Program-made: the position numbers and the translations under genes | Notes under the pieces: model-generated | Databases searched by the model: none | What the model was told of the DNA's origin: nothing | The model's input: only the letters and a program-made list of their open reading frames with translations | Assembly (NCBI RefSeq): GCF_018691265.1 | Contig: NW_024881279.1 | Location: 5,361,243 to 5,425,242, forward strand | Length of the DNA stretch: 64,000 nt | Direction of reading: 5' to 3' | From: Tyto alba | Taxonomy: Eukaryota > Chordata > Aves > Strigiformes > Tytonidae | In this document: positions 12,641 to 24,676 of the stretch, one piece after another | Layout: every line of letters starts with the position of its first letter | How positions within the stretch are numbered: the stretch's first letter is position 1

Positions 12641-15600
12641 GATTTTTTTTTTTCTTTTTCTAGAGAAAAAAAAAAAAGAAAAATTACATTTTGCAGGTTG
12701 CAAAAGGCCCTTCATGAGTACACATATCAACACTGCAACTGCAGCACTGAAAGGCTAGTGGTTTCAACAGCGCTTTCACCAGGAGGTTTCATACCTCTCC
12801 TTGGGGACCAGGGCTTGCTGGCTCTGCTCCGTCCCACAGCAGAGTGAGTGGAGGAACTATGGTGAGTTCCTGACTGTGAACCATTCCTGGGCCATCACTG
12901 TCCCCCAGTTTGCCAAAGCAAGTGACCCTCGCTGCTGGCTCAGCTGTGTGCGCACTCTGCTCGCGGCTCCTCGGAGCAGGCAGGTTGGCTGCCGCTTTCC
13001 AGCGTGGTGGTTACATCATTGCCAGTGATTTAGGAGGGCCAATTTTCCCATGTTCTGCCTGAATAAGGGGGAAAGAAAAGTAATATTTTTGAATGCAGAA
13101 CAAAGACTTGTTCTAAAAGTTGCCGTGGAGCAGAATTATTGTCTTCCATGTGGCTCAGTGTGATGTCACTTGTACAAAACCGAACAAAAAGCTGGAAAGC
13201 AGAATAAGCTCAGCTCCAGGTGCATGCACAGCTGGGAACACAGTGTGCTTTCGGCTGCTGCACCATGCTCTGCTCCCAGGGTGGACAGGGCAGCAAATTA
13301 GAGCAGCACACTGGTATTCTCTGATGTGTTTTTTGTTGGCTTTGAACCTTTAAACGGTTCTTTCAAGGTAGTGGAATTTTTCTATTCATCTACTGGGGGT
13401 TGGGGGAAAAAACCCAAACCCAACTACCTGCACTGTTGCAATCAATTGTTTTGCCTGGTCTGTTTTGAAGTTTAAGACAAGGGATTAGAAATCCACAACG
13501 GAAAACTCCAGCACTGGGGCTGATGGAGCAATTCCCTGAGCTGAGAGCCAGTCTGGACTGTCAGGCATGTCCATGTTCATACTGCACCTCAGCATTTCCT
13601 TGCTGCCATCAGCCATGAATACATGCACATCTGTAAAATACGGGTTTCGGTGAGGCTGGATTAGGGGTGGATTTAAGTCTGTGTATCTGAAGTTTACCAA
13701 AAACCCAGAGCCATTTAAATATATTTTTAACCTTATTTTTTCCCAGCAATTATTATTAATGGCTGTGGCTTGGAAGCAACCGCCTTTATATACCTAAAGA
13801 GTCTGTGAATGATGGCTTTTCAGAAACCTTTCTTGATGCCTTACACAGCTGCACTTCTGTTTTACATTGGAAAGGTTTGACACCTTAGCAGTATAAAGTT
13901 ATAGGTTTTATCCCTAAAACTTCCCAAATGCAGTTTCCATTATTAACACAATTGTGACAGCTATAGTTTGTTTATATGGCTTCACCTGGGGCACATAAAC
14001 TTAAAGGACTGAAAATACCTCCATGCAATAAAAGAATTTTATTTAATTGCTACCTCTTGCCGTAAGGGACAGCTGGCCTTTGAAAGTTGGGAACTCACTT
14101 ACGTCATTGAAGTAAAATGTAAGCTTGAGGTTTAAATGACTGTAATTTATGTTTCTGAAGCTCAAAACACAAATATGGCTGTCCAAAGGGCAAATACATT
14201 TCCAAACAAATACTCATAATTCAACTTGGAGAGTATGTATGTCTACATTCCCCCAACAGGAAGCTATCAGTGGCTGTGCAGCGTTGATGTTTTCTTTTGA
14301 TACTTATTCTCTTATCTCTGGTTTGTTATCCCCAGTGTTGATTTTTCTATGGACAGCTTCCTAATTCAGCTGTTTTACATGTTTCCCAATCTGCTGTGCA
14401 AGGCTGTGCCACATCCCTGCACAGCCACTGGGGATGTGTCCCCAAAGTGCCACCCGCTGTCACTGGGGGCTCCGATGGGTCCAGCCCACGAGGTCGATGT
14501 GGCAGTGGCTGTGTCATTGAAGCATCTCTCATCACTGAGAACAGCTGATTTCTTGTGGCTGGGCAAAAACCAGCATTCTGTGAGCAGAACAGCTAGAAAT
14601 CACCCTGCAGCTCTTGTGCTGAGCATTTTCTTGTCACTGGCTCTAAGCATTTGTCTGAACGCCATTTATATACTTTGGGTTTAGGGCCCATCTCCAAACA
14701 GCTGTTGTTTGTTTAGCTTTTTAAGTTTTTTTTATTATTATTTTTTTTTTTTCTTTAGTCTTTAATTTATAGCACTGAAAATCTCTCTGGAATGGGCTGA
14801 CACCAAAAATGTTTGTTCTAGCCCTTGGATGGAAGCACCCACCCATGATCCATGCTTTTATGATTTGCAAATTCACCAACACTTATTATGGCATTGCAAA
14901 ACAACAGTGACAAAAAGAAATTCAACCACAGCTCCCTTGGAGCAAATTCCAGGCTCAGACCTCTGCTGCAGGCTTGCAAGCCCATCATCACAGGGCAGCC
15001 TGCATTGATTTAGAAGGTATATTTCCAAATTTCACTTCTGGCATGATCATGATCTGCCTTAGCTCCCTCCAACATTTGTCATTTGCTTTTAATATATATT
15101 CAGATGTATTTGTGACTTAAAAATAATTAATCTCAGTTTCATAATTTTCAAGAGTTTGGTTGTACTGCCCAGTATAGCTCAGCAGAGAGAGGAAATGGCA
15201 GATTTTCTTAGTCTTGGATTGTATAAGTGCGAATATTGAAACCAGGTTTCTCGTGCAAGAAGATCATGGAAAGTGAATTCAAATTTCACCGGAGTGTTGT
15301 GTGGGTGAACTTGATTCCTTCCGTTATGGCACTTCTTTTAACAAAAGTGAGCACAGCCCTGGACAGAGCATATCCAGCTAAAATGAGGCTGGTTATCCAG
15401 GTCCTGCTGTACCTGCTCTCCTTGCAGTAGTGACCATGAATGTGCTGAGAAGGTGAGGACACAGCCCGGCGGGTGTCCTGCTGATTCATATCATCTCCTT
15501 TCCATCTTGCGTGGGCTGGGACCGTGACGAGGCTGCAGCTGGGCACGTCCTCCTTGCATGTTACTGAAGTTTTATTTAATGTGTTAGCCTAATGTCCAGG

Positions 15601-18600
15601 AATGCTGTGGCTCACTGGGGCCCTGTGCTAGCTGTTATGGGACAAAATATCCCTTCTCCATAGAGGTTTTCCCCTGACATAGGGAGGTGTGGGCACACAC
15701 ATGCAGAGGGAGGCAGGTGGGGATCCTGGCCGTGCCATGAGCTCTTGGCAGTTTGCAGGTTATCGCTTGTTTACAGATTGGTTTTTTCCTTCAGAGTCAT
15801 AGTGGAAGTATTGAGGAGGGAATTTGAGAAAAACACAGAAGTGGCTTTAGAAAATGTGTTCGTAGTCTTGCTCCCGAGCAAGAAGGGGAGCCTGAAAGCA
15901 AGCCCAGTCCTTCCTTCCCAGCACAAGTGCAGCCCCTGGGCCCCCGGGATGTGCTGTCATGTCCCGGGAATGTGCTTCCTGGACACACTGCATCCACTTT
16001 TCTCCTCTTGCCCGTCCTGCCGGGACCAGCCTCCTTCACTCCTCTGGTTGCTGGGGACCAGGGGAGTCACAGAAGGACCAGTACCAAAGGGCAAGACCTT
16101 CTTTTCACCCGGGTTTTGGAGGAGTCCAGCTGCCTGCAGCTGCTGCTGCTGCAGTAAATAGTGAGCACAGCTTGGACACCCGTGTTAAAAACCCACAGCG
16201 TGAAAGTATCTCAGACTGCACCAAAGGCAGTTGTGGACCTGCTTTCCAGCTGCGCCATCGAAAGTTTGCCAGAGGCAAATGAGCTGAAGCTTGAGTGAAT
16301 GCAAAGCTAGAGAGCTGCTGCACCCATGAATCATTCCCTGATAGGAAACAGTCACAGATGCCAAATGAAGAATATATTCCCTAAAATAAATCGAATGGTG
16401 AACTGGACCATCACATACGAACCACCAGTTGCTGCCATCTGTGCATGGAGCTGCTGGTGGTGGGGCTTGCAACCCAAAGAGCATTTTCCTTTCCTCCTCC
16501 CCTTTCAGGGCTGGATGTCACAGGATGCAACAGAAATTAAACATGTTTCTAAGAGGACACTATAACAAGAAGATTTGCTGCCAAGTAAGGGCTCGTCCCT
16601 TCCTGGGGTCTAACTGATGGAGGTGACTGCTGTGGTCAGGGACTGCTCTCAGGGTTCAGGCAATTCTTTCCAGTCCTACCCCTGTGTCATTGATACCTTT
16701 TCTTCCCTACCTGCTCAGAAACAGCTGCAGATGCTGGGATTTTAAAGCCTAGTCCTTAAAATCTATCGTGGCTGAAATGTCTATAAACACCTTGAGTCTC
16801 TTTAGAGATCACTGTGCTTGCCAAACTCTGCAGCTTACTAGTATGCCTCATTATACGTGGTGCTTTCCCCGCTCCTGCAGCCTGTGATTATGTGAGAACT
16901 GCAGGAAAAATAAGTTTAAAGACTTCAGTACATCCTCAATGTCTAAACTGAAAAGGTAGATGAAGAAACTCTAATTTAATTCAAAAGTTGAAAACTGTTA
17001 ATAGTATTTAAGATGACCTCAAGACTTGGACCCTGTCTGCAGCTTTTTTCCAGCGTTGGCAGTTATCAATATTGAAATATTATCAGAAAATATTTTCCCC
17101 TTTTTTATACATATTAGTAACCTAACATCACATATTGCTCAGCCGAAATCTGCTAAATATTAATCGCCAGATTCTGTGTTTTATGGCTGAAATATATCTG
17201 ATTAGAAAATAGCAAAAAAATCAGTAAAACTAGTGGCATGACTCACTATACCCTTACTGACCGAAATAGGTTGCTTATAGGAGTCAAGTTTTGTTTTCAG
17301 GTATGCATACACATTGCACAGCTGACTGGGGTGTGTCTGTCCATTCAAATGGATCCAGGATATTAATCAGCAGATATCTTCTCTGTGTGTCTGTGTATTT
17401 TAAGAGGATGACAAGATATTTGATCTAGAAGAGCTGCAAGAATACACAAGGGGTGATATTTTCTTGGATTTTGACTGTAACAGAAACCTCATTTCCTTTT
17501 CCTTTTCAGGGTTGGGAATCATACCGTATGGTTTGGGGGCTGCAGAGCTGCATGTCCATCACAGGAATGTTCTCCTAACCAGTAGGTACCATATCCATTA
17601 TATTTACATAAGGATTGTCATCAGGATCCGAAATTTTGAAGCAAATACCCCAATCGTTTCCATTTATGGCAATTCATTTTGCACTGTGTAGTGGTGAACT
17701 GGATGGCTTTTGGAGGACACAAGACCAGATGATATGCTCCAGCTCACCTAAACTCAGTACCAGGACCAATCTGCCCCCTGAAAACTTTTAGTATGGACAC
17801 CCACTTCTCGGACCTGCTTGCTAAAACTAATGCAGATGTAGCCATTAACCATGATCTGCAGCAATAACCAGCCCCCAGCTCACAGTGATCCAGTTCACCT
17901 TCCTAGAGCGAGGTTATTTCTGTCAAAACCAAACAAAAAGAGACACTTATCATTTTAGGGACTTTCCACCATTTATCTTTCCATCCCCTCTCTCCTTCCC
18001 ACAGGTGTACACTTTACACAGTCATTTTTCTCCAGGGAAATAACCTGATTTCGTGGCGAACAGGAGTATTGACCCACTTGCCTTCTGCTGCAAGCATCCA
18101 TCAAACCCAGCCTCTGTGTCCCCTCGAGTCTTAATTTTCCTCTTGACAGCAAAGACAAATGACTCCCCCAGGGCTGTTTGCTCACGTCTACTCAAGGTTC
18201 CATGATCTTTCTTGAAAATGACCTGTTTTTTAAACACACAATGAGTTTTCTTTCCACTGCCACCTACTAGCGTGAAGGTAGAGACAGAGCTGTTTTAAGA
18301 AAATATTATGGTGCCAATCCCTGACACATCCTTCTTCTCTGCTCTAAGCTTCTTCTGGTTCCTAGATGTTGCCAACTGTAAATAGTTTTCCCCCATTTGG
18401 GGTTGTCCTACACAAATACAGTGATATTTTATTTGAGGTGGAACAACCAAAAGAAAATATAATTTCCAGTATTCTTCCAATCCACCATAAGTTTTTTTTC
18501 CAATTCATTATAAAATCTGTCTTATTTTTTCCCTGTCCTGTTCTTTTCTCTTTCCTCTTCAAGGCTTCCCCAACACCATGCCACCAACTCCACAATGATG

Positions 18601-21600
18601 GCAATATTCCCCATAGGAAAATTCCTATGTCTCTAGGATTATCCCCACTCTGGCCACCACTGATACTCCAGGAATCTGCAACTCGAGAGGCTGGGAGCTG
18701 CTGTCTGAGTCATCAGTCCGGAGGAAAGGAGTAGTCTGTGTGCTGTTCAGGATGATGGTTTCACTGGATGGTGAAACAGTGCCTTGAAAACAGTTCCCAT
18801 TCTCTCCAGCCACATTGAATGAACCTGAACTCTGCATGCCACAGCTTGTTGCAGACCTGGGCAGGCAGGCAGACAATGCAAGGAAACAGGAGCTGGTCTT
18901 GTTATTAAACTCTGCACGATGAGGCATGGAAAGAAATAGTGACAAAGCAACTTCAGTTCCACAGTTTTCTAATTTTGGAGAGCTTGTCTGTGTGATATAG
19001 CTTTTTAATATCGTCCTTGGCAAAAATGTCCTTCCGTTTATTTCCCTCCTCCCAGAAAACACAAAACTGTTCTGCAATATCATATCAAGACCAGAGTAGC
19101 CTGGTCTTGTGCTGGGAAATACCAAACACCCTTATTTGTAAGGAACACTGCCAGCCCTGGCTATGATTAAACCCCCATAAAAATGAAGGAACTCTAACCA
19201 GATTCATCTGGGTGTTGAGAGAAGAATGCGGTCGCCACTTTCCAGTTTCCCTTGGCACAAGGAATTTCCAATCAGCTAGGACATCCCGAGGATGGGAAAC
19301 GGCGCCGGACCACCTGCATGCTGGCTGTGCTCAGCAGCCGGTGAGTCCCTCCAAGCACCAGCGCTTCCAAACATAGCAGAGCAGCCCGGAGGTTATGCGA
19401 AGTCTTTCTGATCCCACCTTAGTGACCCCAGGGCTACGAATGTTGCCGTGGGATCTTCTTCTGCACTGGAACGAGCTCCTTGTTCACGTGAAAATAGTGC
19501 AACCCAGGCACGCTGCAACACAAATCCTCCTTGGCTGCTGAATACAATAATCACATATTGGATAGCTGTAAGTTACTGTGCAAAAGGAAAAGGCCTCTGT
19601 TAAACCCACTGCTTTGTCCTTTTGCCATTTGTGTATCTGGCTGCTTAATATATATTGAATAATTTAAACAATCTACATGCCATAACATGCCCCCAAATGT
19701 TTAGTTGAGTGTCCCCAAATTTGTTTTGCGTGTTTATCCTTCCATTCGTTAGGAACGTAAATGTTCTTTGACTTCACCCTGTGCCTTTCAGCATTATTTT
19801 ATGGAAATTCCAATTTCCTGCCCTGAAAGAAACCCTGATGATAATGAGAGGCTTGAAGCTTTTCAAAAAACAAAAAAAAAGGCAGTCTGAGTCAATTCTG
19901 CATTTTGTTCTTAATCAAAACTAGTTGTGTGCATTTGCATCAACAATGAGCTCAGCACACAATGCTCCATATGGGCTTGGCTGCTGGCATTCAGTGAATG
20001 GCAGGAGCCACTGAAAAAGCTCCCTGGTTTTCAAAGATTTCGGAATGACCTTCCAAAAGTGTCATTTGTCAATGCCTTGTCCAGAATTGCTAGAAAAATC
20101 CCTGGAAACACACTGTGGAATCACAGAGCCCAGTTTACCAACAGAAAGACAGTGGGAAATAAGAAACTGAAAGCTTTTAATGGAGCCCCAGAAGATTTTT
20201 TTTCTTGATGCTTTATCTGGATATTGGTCTTCCACTTCAGATGTGACTCATTTTTCAGGCACATTATTTCAACTCAGTTTATATCGAGTCTACAATAAAT
20301 ATGAACACAAACAAGTTACGGTCCATTAATCTGGACACCTATTTGCAATTCTAAAGCATCTAAACCACTTGGAAACGGCCCACAAACTTTTACTGTTCCC
20401 CAGTTCGGACTTCATCTCACAGAACCCCCTTCATGCTAATTCCAGTCAAGTTACACCCAGGAGGGGGTATCCATGTACGTGCAATTTTAGGGCCAGGTCC
20501 CCATTTTTGAGCACGTTAATAGCACCCAGAAGGGCTGCGGCACACAGACTTTGCAGGTCTGTTCTGCAGAGCATGAACAATTAAGAGAAATAGGGATGGC
20601 GAGTCACACAGGCATCCCTGGATGCGCTGTCATGAGTGGCTGGACAAGTTCTGCTCGGAAAGGATTTATTTCCACTCATTCTGGTCTTGTGGCTGTGAGA
20701 GGCTTGCAAAACCTTTCACCTTCTTTCCCTGGAGTCATATATATTTTATGAGAAATTTAAGAATTACCTCTTATTAAAATGGGGATAGTGTAATTACCAA
20801 TAAAAAGCAGATGTTATGGCATGACTAATGCTTGAAAATGCGTATGTAGCAAACACAACATACCAGCACATCCAGGCTTTTCAGTAAGATAATAAAAGTT
20901 GTCTTTGTTGAAACTAACTGGCCAAGTCACAGACGTCTGAAGTCGCGGGGAAATCATTATGGAAAACGCTGAAAGGCTCCATGAAAGGGCAGCTTTGCTC
21001 CCCCCAATCTCAGCAACAAAATGTAAGTCCAGAGGGCTGAAATAGAAAACCCACATCCCTGTTCACCTTGTCCACATCAGGAGGTGTCTGAAAAGGTGTC
21101 CTGCTAAAGCACCCCAACTCGCCGTGCTGAGCATCCTTCCCCTACAACTCGTAATGAACTGTAATTAGTGAACTCCCTGACACCCCCAGCACCTCTCAGG
21201 GGGTCCATAACACACCTGCAACAGTCAAAATCATTCCACTGGATCAATCTCAAGTATTTTGGCAAGGCGTATCTGGAGCGCTCCGCGTAGGCTGACTTTT
21301 GAAACAGGAATGCGCAAACATCATGTAAATGGAGTTGTTCAGCAAACCTGCTCAAGCAGTCCTGGGGTTCACAAACTTCGGTTGCGCTTGCAGATTCCTC
21401 TCCCTTTCTTCCTGGGAAACTGTTTATTGCTTTTTGCCACTAAAGCATCTTTACTTGGTTTGCAAAAGAGCATTTGCAGCTTGGAAAGAGGATATGGTCT
21501 TCTGGGTGTGGGTATGAATTTGGGGGCATAGGGAGGATCTGCGCCTCAGCCAGGGGAGGCTGCCAGGGCAGCGGGGGCTGGAGGTGGGAGCTCAGCACCC

Positions 21601-24232
21601 AGGGGTGCAGGGGGGCTGGGACACCTCAGCAGCCATGGGCTGGTGCTCACCCCTGCCTTCTCCTGTCTTCAAAAATCCCAAGTCTTTGAGTCCTTCTCTG
21701 GCCCAAACCCCATGCCTTGCCCAAAGCCCAGTAATTCGGGGTGCACTGGAGGCAGCAGATACCTCCCCATCTTTTCCTTAAGACCCTCCCATACTCAATC
21801 ATTATTTCCCTTGCACATAAATGCCATATTTCAATTAAAAAAAAAAAAAAGTTTCCGAATCCTCAGAATATCCTTGGCCCCACAGTTGTGTCAGCTCATT
21901 GGAGAAACCTCCTGCAATGAGCTGGGGTGTGCTGCAGGCTGGAGGGGTTTTTTACGTTGGTTTGTACCAGCATTAGCTCTGTCATTTTGTGAAATGAAAC
22001 TAAGACATATGCATAAGCAGCCTTGACAGCAATTAGTTCTGGCAGAATCTTTGTGGCAATGAATTTCAATGAAGCTGAAGTTTTGGGTGCCTGAACACTT
22101 CATTAACTGCCGGTATATCATACTGATGCAGCTGAGAAATCACATTATAATAAACCACTTTTTACTGCAGGCAGCAACCAGGATAATAAATGAGATGAAT
22201 AATAATATAGTCCATTCAAAATCATTCCTGTGCTTTAGAGCTCTGGAATTTCAAGAAATAGATCAAATACTGTGCAGGATTGAATCTTATTCTGAATTTC
22301 TCTGTTACCCAGGTATTTATCAGCATTTTTAATATATTGTCAGAGGAGCTGCTCCACTCTATTTACACTTGCCAGTTAAAAACTGAAATATATATATGTC
22401 AATGCATTAATAAGAAAAATCATCTGTCATTTAGCAAAAAGTATTTTCAGCCTGAATGGAGGAAAACAGATGATAACTATTTAAATGTAAAATATCAGGA
22501 AGTCTTTGTCTGTTTCTATATATTTACAGGATATATTATTTTTTTAAAGTATGGAAATACATAGCTTTGAAAATGCCTTAAAAGGCACAATTGAGGCATT
22601 CCCGTGCTTTCTTCTATGTTTATAAACCAAAGAGAGATGCATTATTATTTCACGGTAAAATGAAATTACTTATCACTGTCTTTGCAGCCATTAGTATGAA
22701 AATGAAAAAAAATTGCATTAATCTGATGCTATTTCTGTTGAAATTTATCCTTTTGAATGTGTCACTTTGGTTGCTCTCCTGCGCCAGTGAAGAACAGGGT
22801 GGAGGAAGAGGATGGCTGGTTTATTAGGGGTTACCTCAGTAGCTCATTACCTCACTGACAGGGAAAAAAGCAACTGATACTTCTTTAGAAGGAAGCCAGG
22901 CTGTCTGTGAGCTCCCAGTAAACCCAGCATGTTCACAAGCCTGTACTGGGGAGGAGGAAGTGGGTGGCTCTGCCAGCAGGGAGCTGGGGGGGTGGGAGGG
23001 GTGTCCTCCCGTTTGTGATGCTGCCCTGGAACCCGGTCACCAAGGCAGACACGACTTGGCAGCCCAGGGATGATGCTCTCCCCACTGGCTCTCCCTTCTT
23101 GGATGCTTCTCGGGTACTTGGTAACTATAAAAATATCCTTTTTCTCACCCTGGTGAACAGATGGGCGGCAGTTATGTTACTCAATGTGTACATTCAGACT
23201 CACTTGAATGAGATATTTGTAAGACATCCTTAAGGCGCAGAAACCTTTTTGATAAGAAAAAAGCAGAAGAAAGTCCATAAGGGTGGGGAATTAACAGCAC
23301 CAGCATAGCAAACAGACAAGGGGCAGACAATTTTTCTAGCAGCAAAATACTTGTGTGTGTTTATCTGTAACAGCAAGATGACCTTTTTTTTCAATGAAAT
23401 AGTGTCTTATAATAGTGGTGATCTGATAAATTAGCTTTTCCAATAAAGACAGAGATAAAACTGGAGTTGAATTGAAACATCAAGTCCAAACTCTTGAAGA
23501 CCTGAATTGCATATGCCAGTTTTGGTTGTATGGAAAATCCAAAAAGAAAACATCTGGTGAAGAAGGTTGTACAGAGTTGTTTTTTTTTCAGGCTCTACCC
23601 AAATTTTAATGTTCTTCCATTTCCAGAATGCTCACAAGCACTGCTGATCTACCAAGATTTTCAGAAGGCCATAAATCACCCTAAATAGCTCAGGCCAATG
23701 GGAGTCCCGTTTCTTTGACTTGGAATCTGTCAAGGCAGCTCATGAAATCAGATGCAAGTTTATCCTCAAATCAGGTACAAACACTGGCTCTGCGGATCAT
23801 GGTTTCATATGGGGACAAACAGTAGTTTGTAAAAAATCAGGTAGCAGGGCATGGAGACTGGGTTTCTATTTCTGAAGCCTGGTTACTGCTGCTATTCATC
23901 AACACAGGGAAAACATGAAATTTCATATTTTTCCTGTGTGAACTACTAAAGACTGCTTGAGAGTATAGGAACTAATCTGATATTTAAATTTAATTGAAAA
24001 CCCTGCATGAGAAACCATTTCAAGACTCAGAAAGAAAGAGCTGAAAGATAATGTCAAATCCTTACAATCCTCAGTCTTCTAATTGGCCTCATTATCTCTT
24101 CACAGCGGCCGATGTGCCATGCCCTGGGTGGATAGCAGAACTGATTAACATTGGTGACTGATTTTGCTAGTGGCTCTTGCCCATTGAGAGTATAATTTTA
24201 TCATATTTGATCAAATACAAATTTCTTTTCAG

Positions 24233-24676
24233 GAGCTTTCAGGAGATCTGGAGCCAAAGGATGAAACCGTTCCCCGACCATCCAGCCCAGGAGTCTTGGA
24301 GCACATCCTGCTGACCAGGGACCGTCCTGAAGACTTGAATACCAAACTCCTGCTTTGCAATGACCAGTCATTCCCAGATTACCCGGTGTTCCCTGTTGTG
24401 TACCTGCCCTACTACAGAACAACTGACATCTTTATCAGCCCATCTTCCCTCACTGCACCATACATCAGCACAGAAACAGAAGAAAGCTTCAATGAAGACA
24501 GGGTTAACACTAAGCAGGATGAGAAAGTGAGTTATTCAGCCACCTCCATGGGACATTTTCCATATTACAGAACGTATGAAGAGCTTCTTGGCCAGCCACT
24601 CACATATGGATTAAATGCAGAGGGGAAAAAAACTGGTAATGATGGGAAAGATGAAAGCGAAGGAGATGTTGAGACA
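24233..24676 (+). CDS. Exon A of the YRT-repeat gene (148 codons)
   Basis: The exon begins after a pyrimidine-rich acceptor ending TTTCTTTTCAG (AG at 24231-24232) and stops at a strong donor, ACA|GTAAGT, at 24677. It is 444 bp, phase 0 at both ends, with one frame open throughout. It starts ELSGDLEPKDET and carries two motif copies: YLPYYRT at codon 57 and HFPYYRT at codon 108. It is acidic near the 3' end (KDESEGDVET). Because it starts at an acceptor in an open frame, the real start codon must be further upstream. Confidence 0.75.

Larger units (their letters stand above)
1..24232. other. Intergenic or intronic DNA without a supportable gene
   Basis: No convincing coding exon is visible on either strand across this stretch. 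Open frames are short, overlap each other on opposite strands and lack matching splice sites or recognisable domains. The DNA is mostly AT-rich with short homopolymer runs, for example T runs at 2698-2713 and 9344-9352. A few windows have exon-like borders (2892-3080, 17412-17580, 22171-22312) and are discussed as findings. Part of this region may be introns of the gene whose last exons start at 24233, because that gene's first visible exon begins with a splice acceptor and must have upstream exons. Confidence 0.5.

Noticed and set aside
15745..16161. A 138-codon plus-strand frame ending in a run of Cys codons
   Set aside because: The Cys run comes from a CTG/CTGCTG tract read out of frame; the rest is low-complexity Pro/Ser with antisense frames of similar length.
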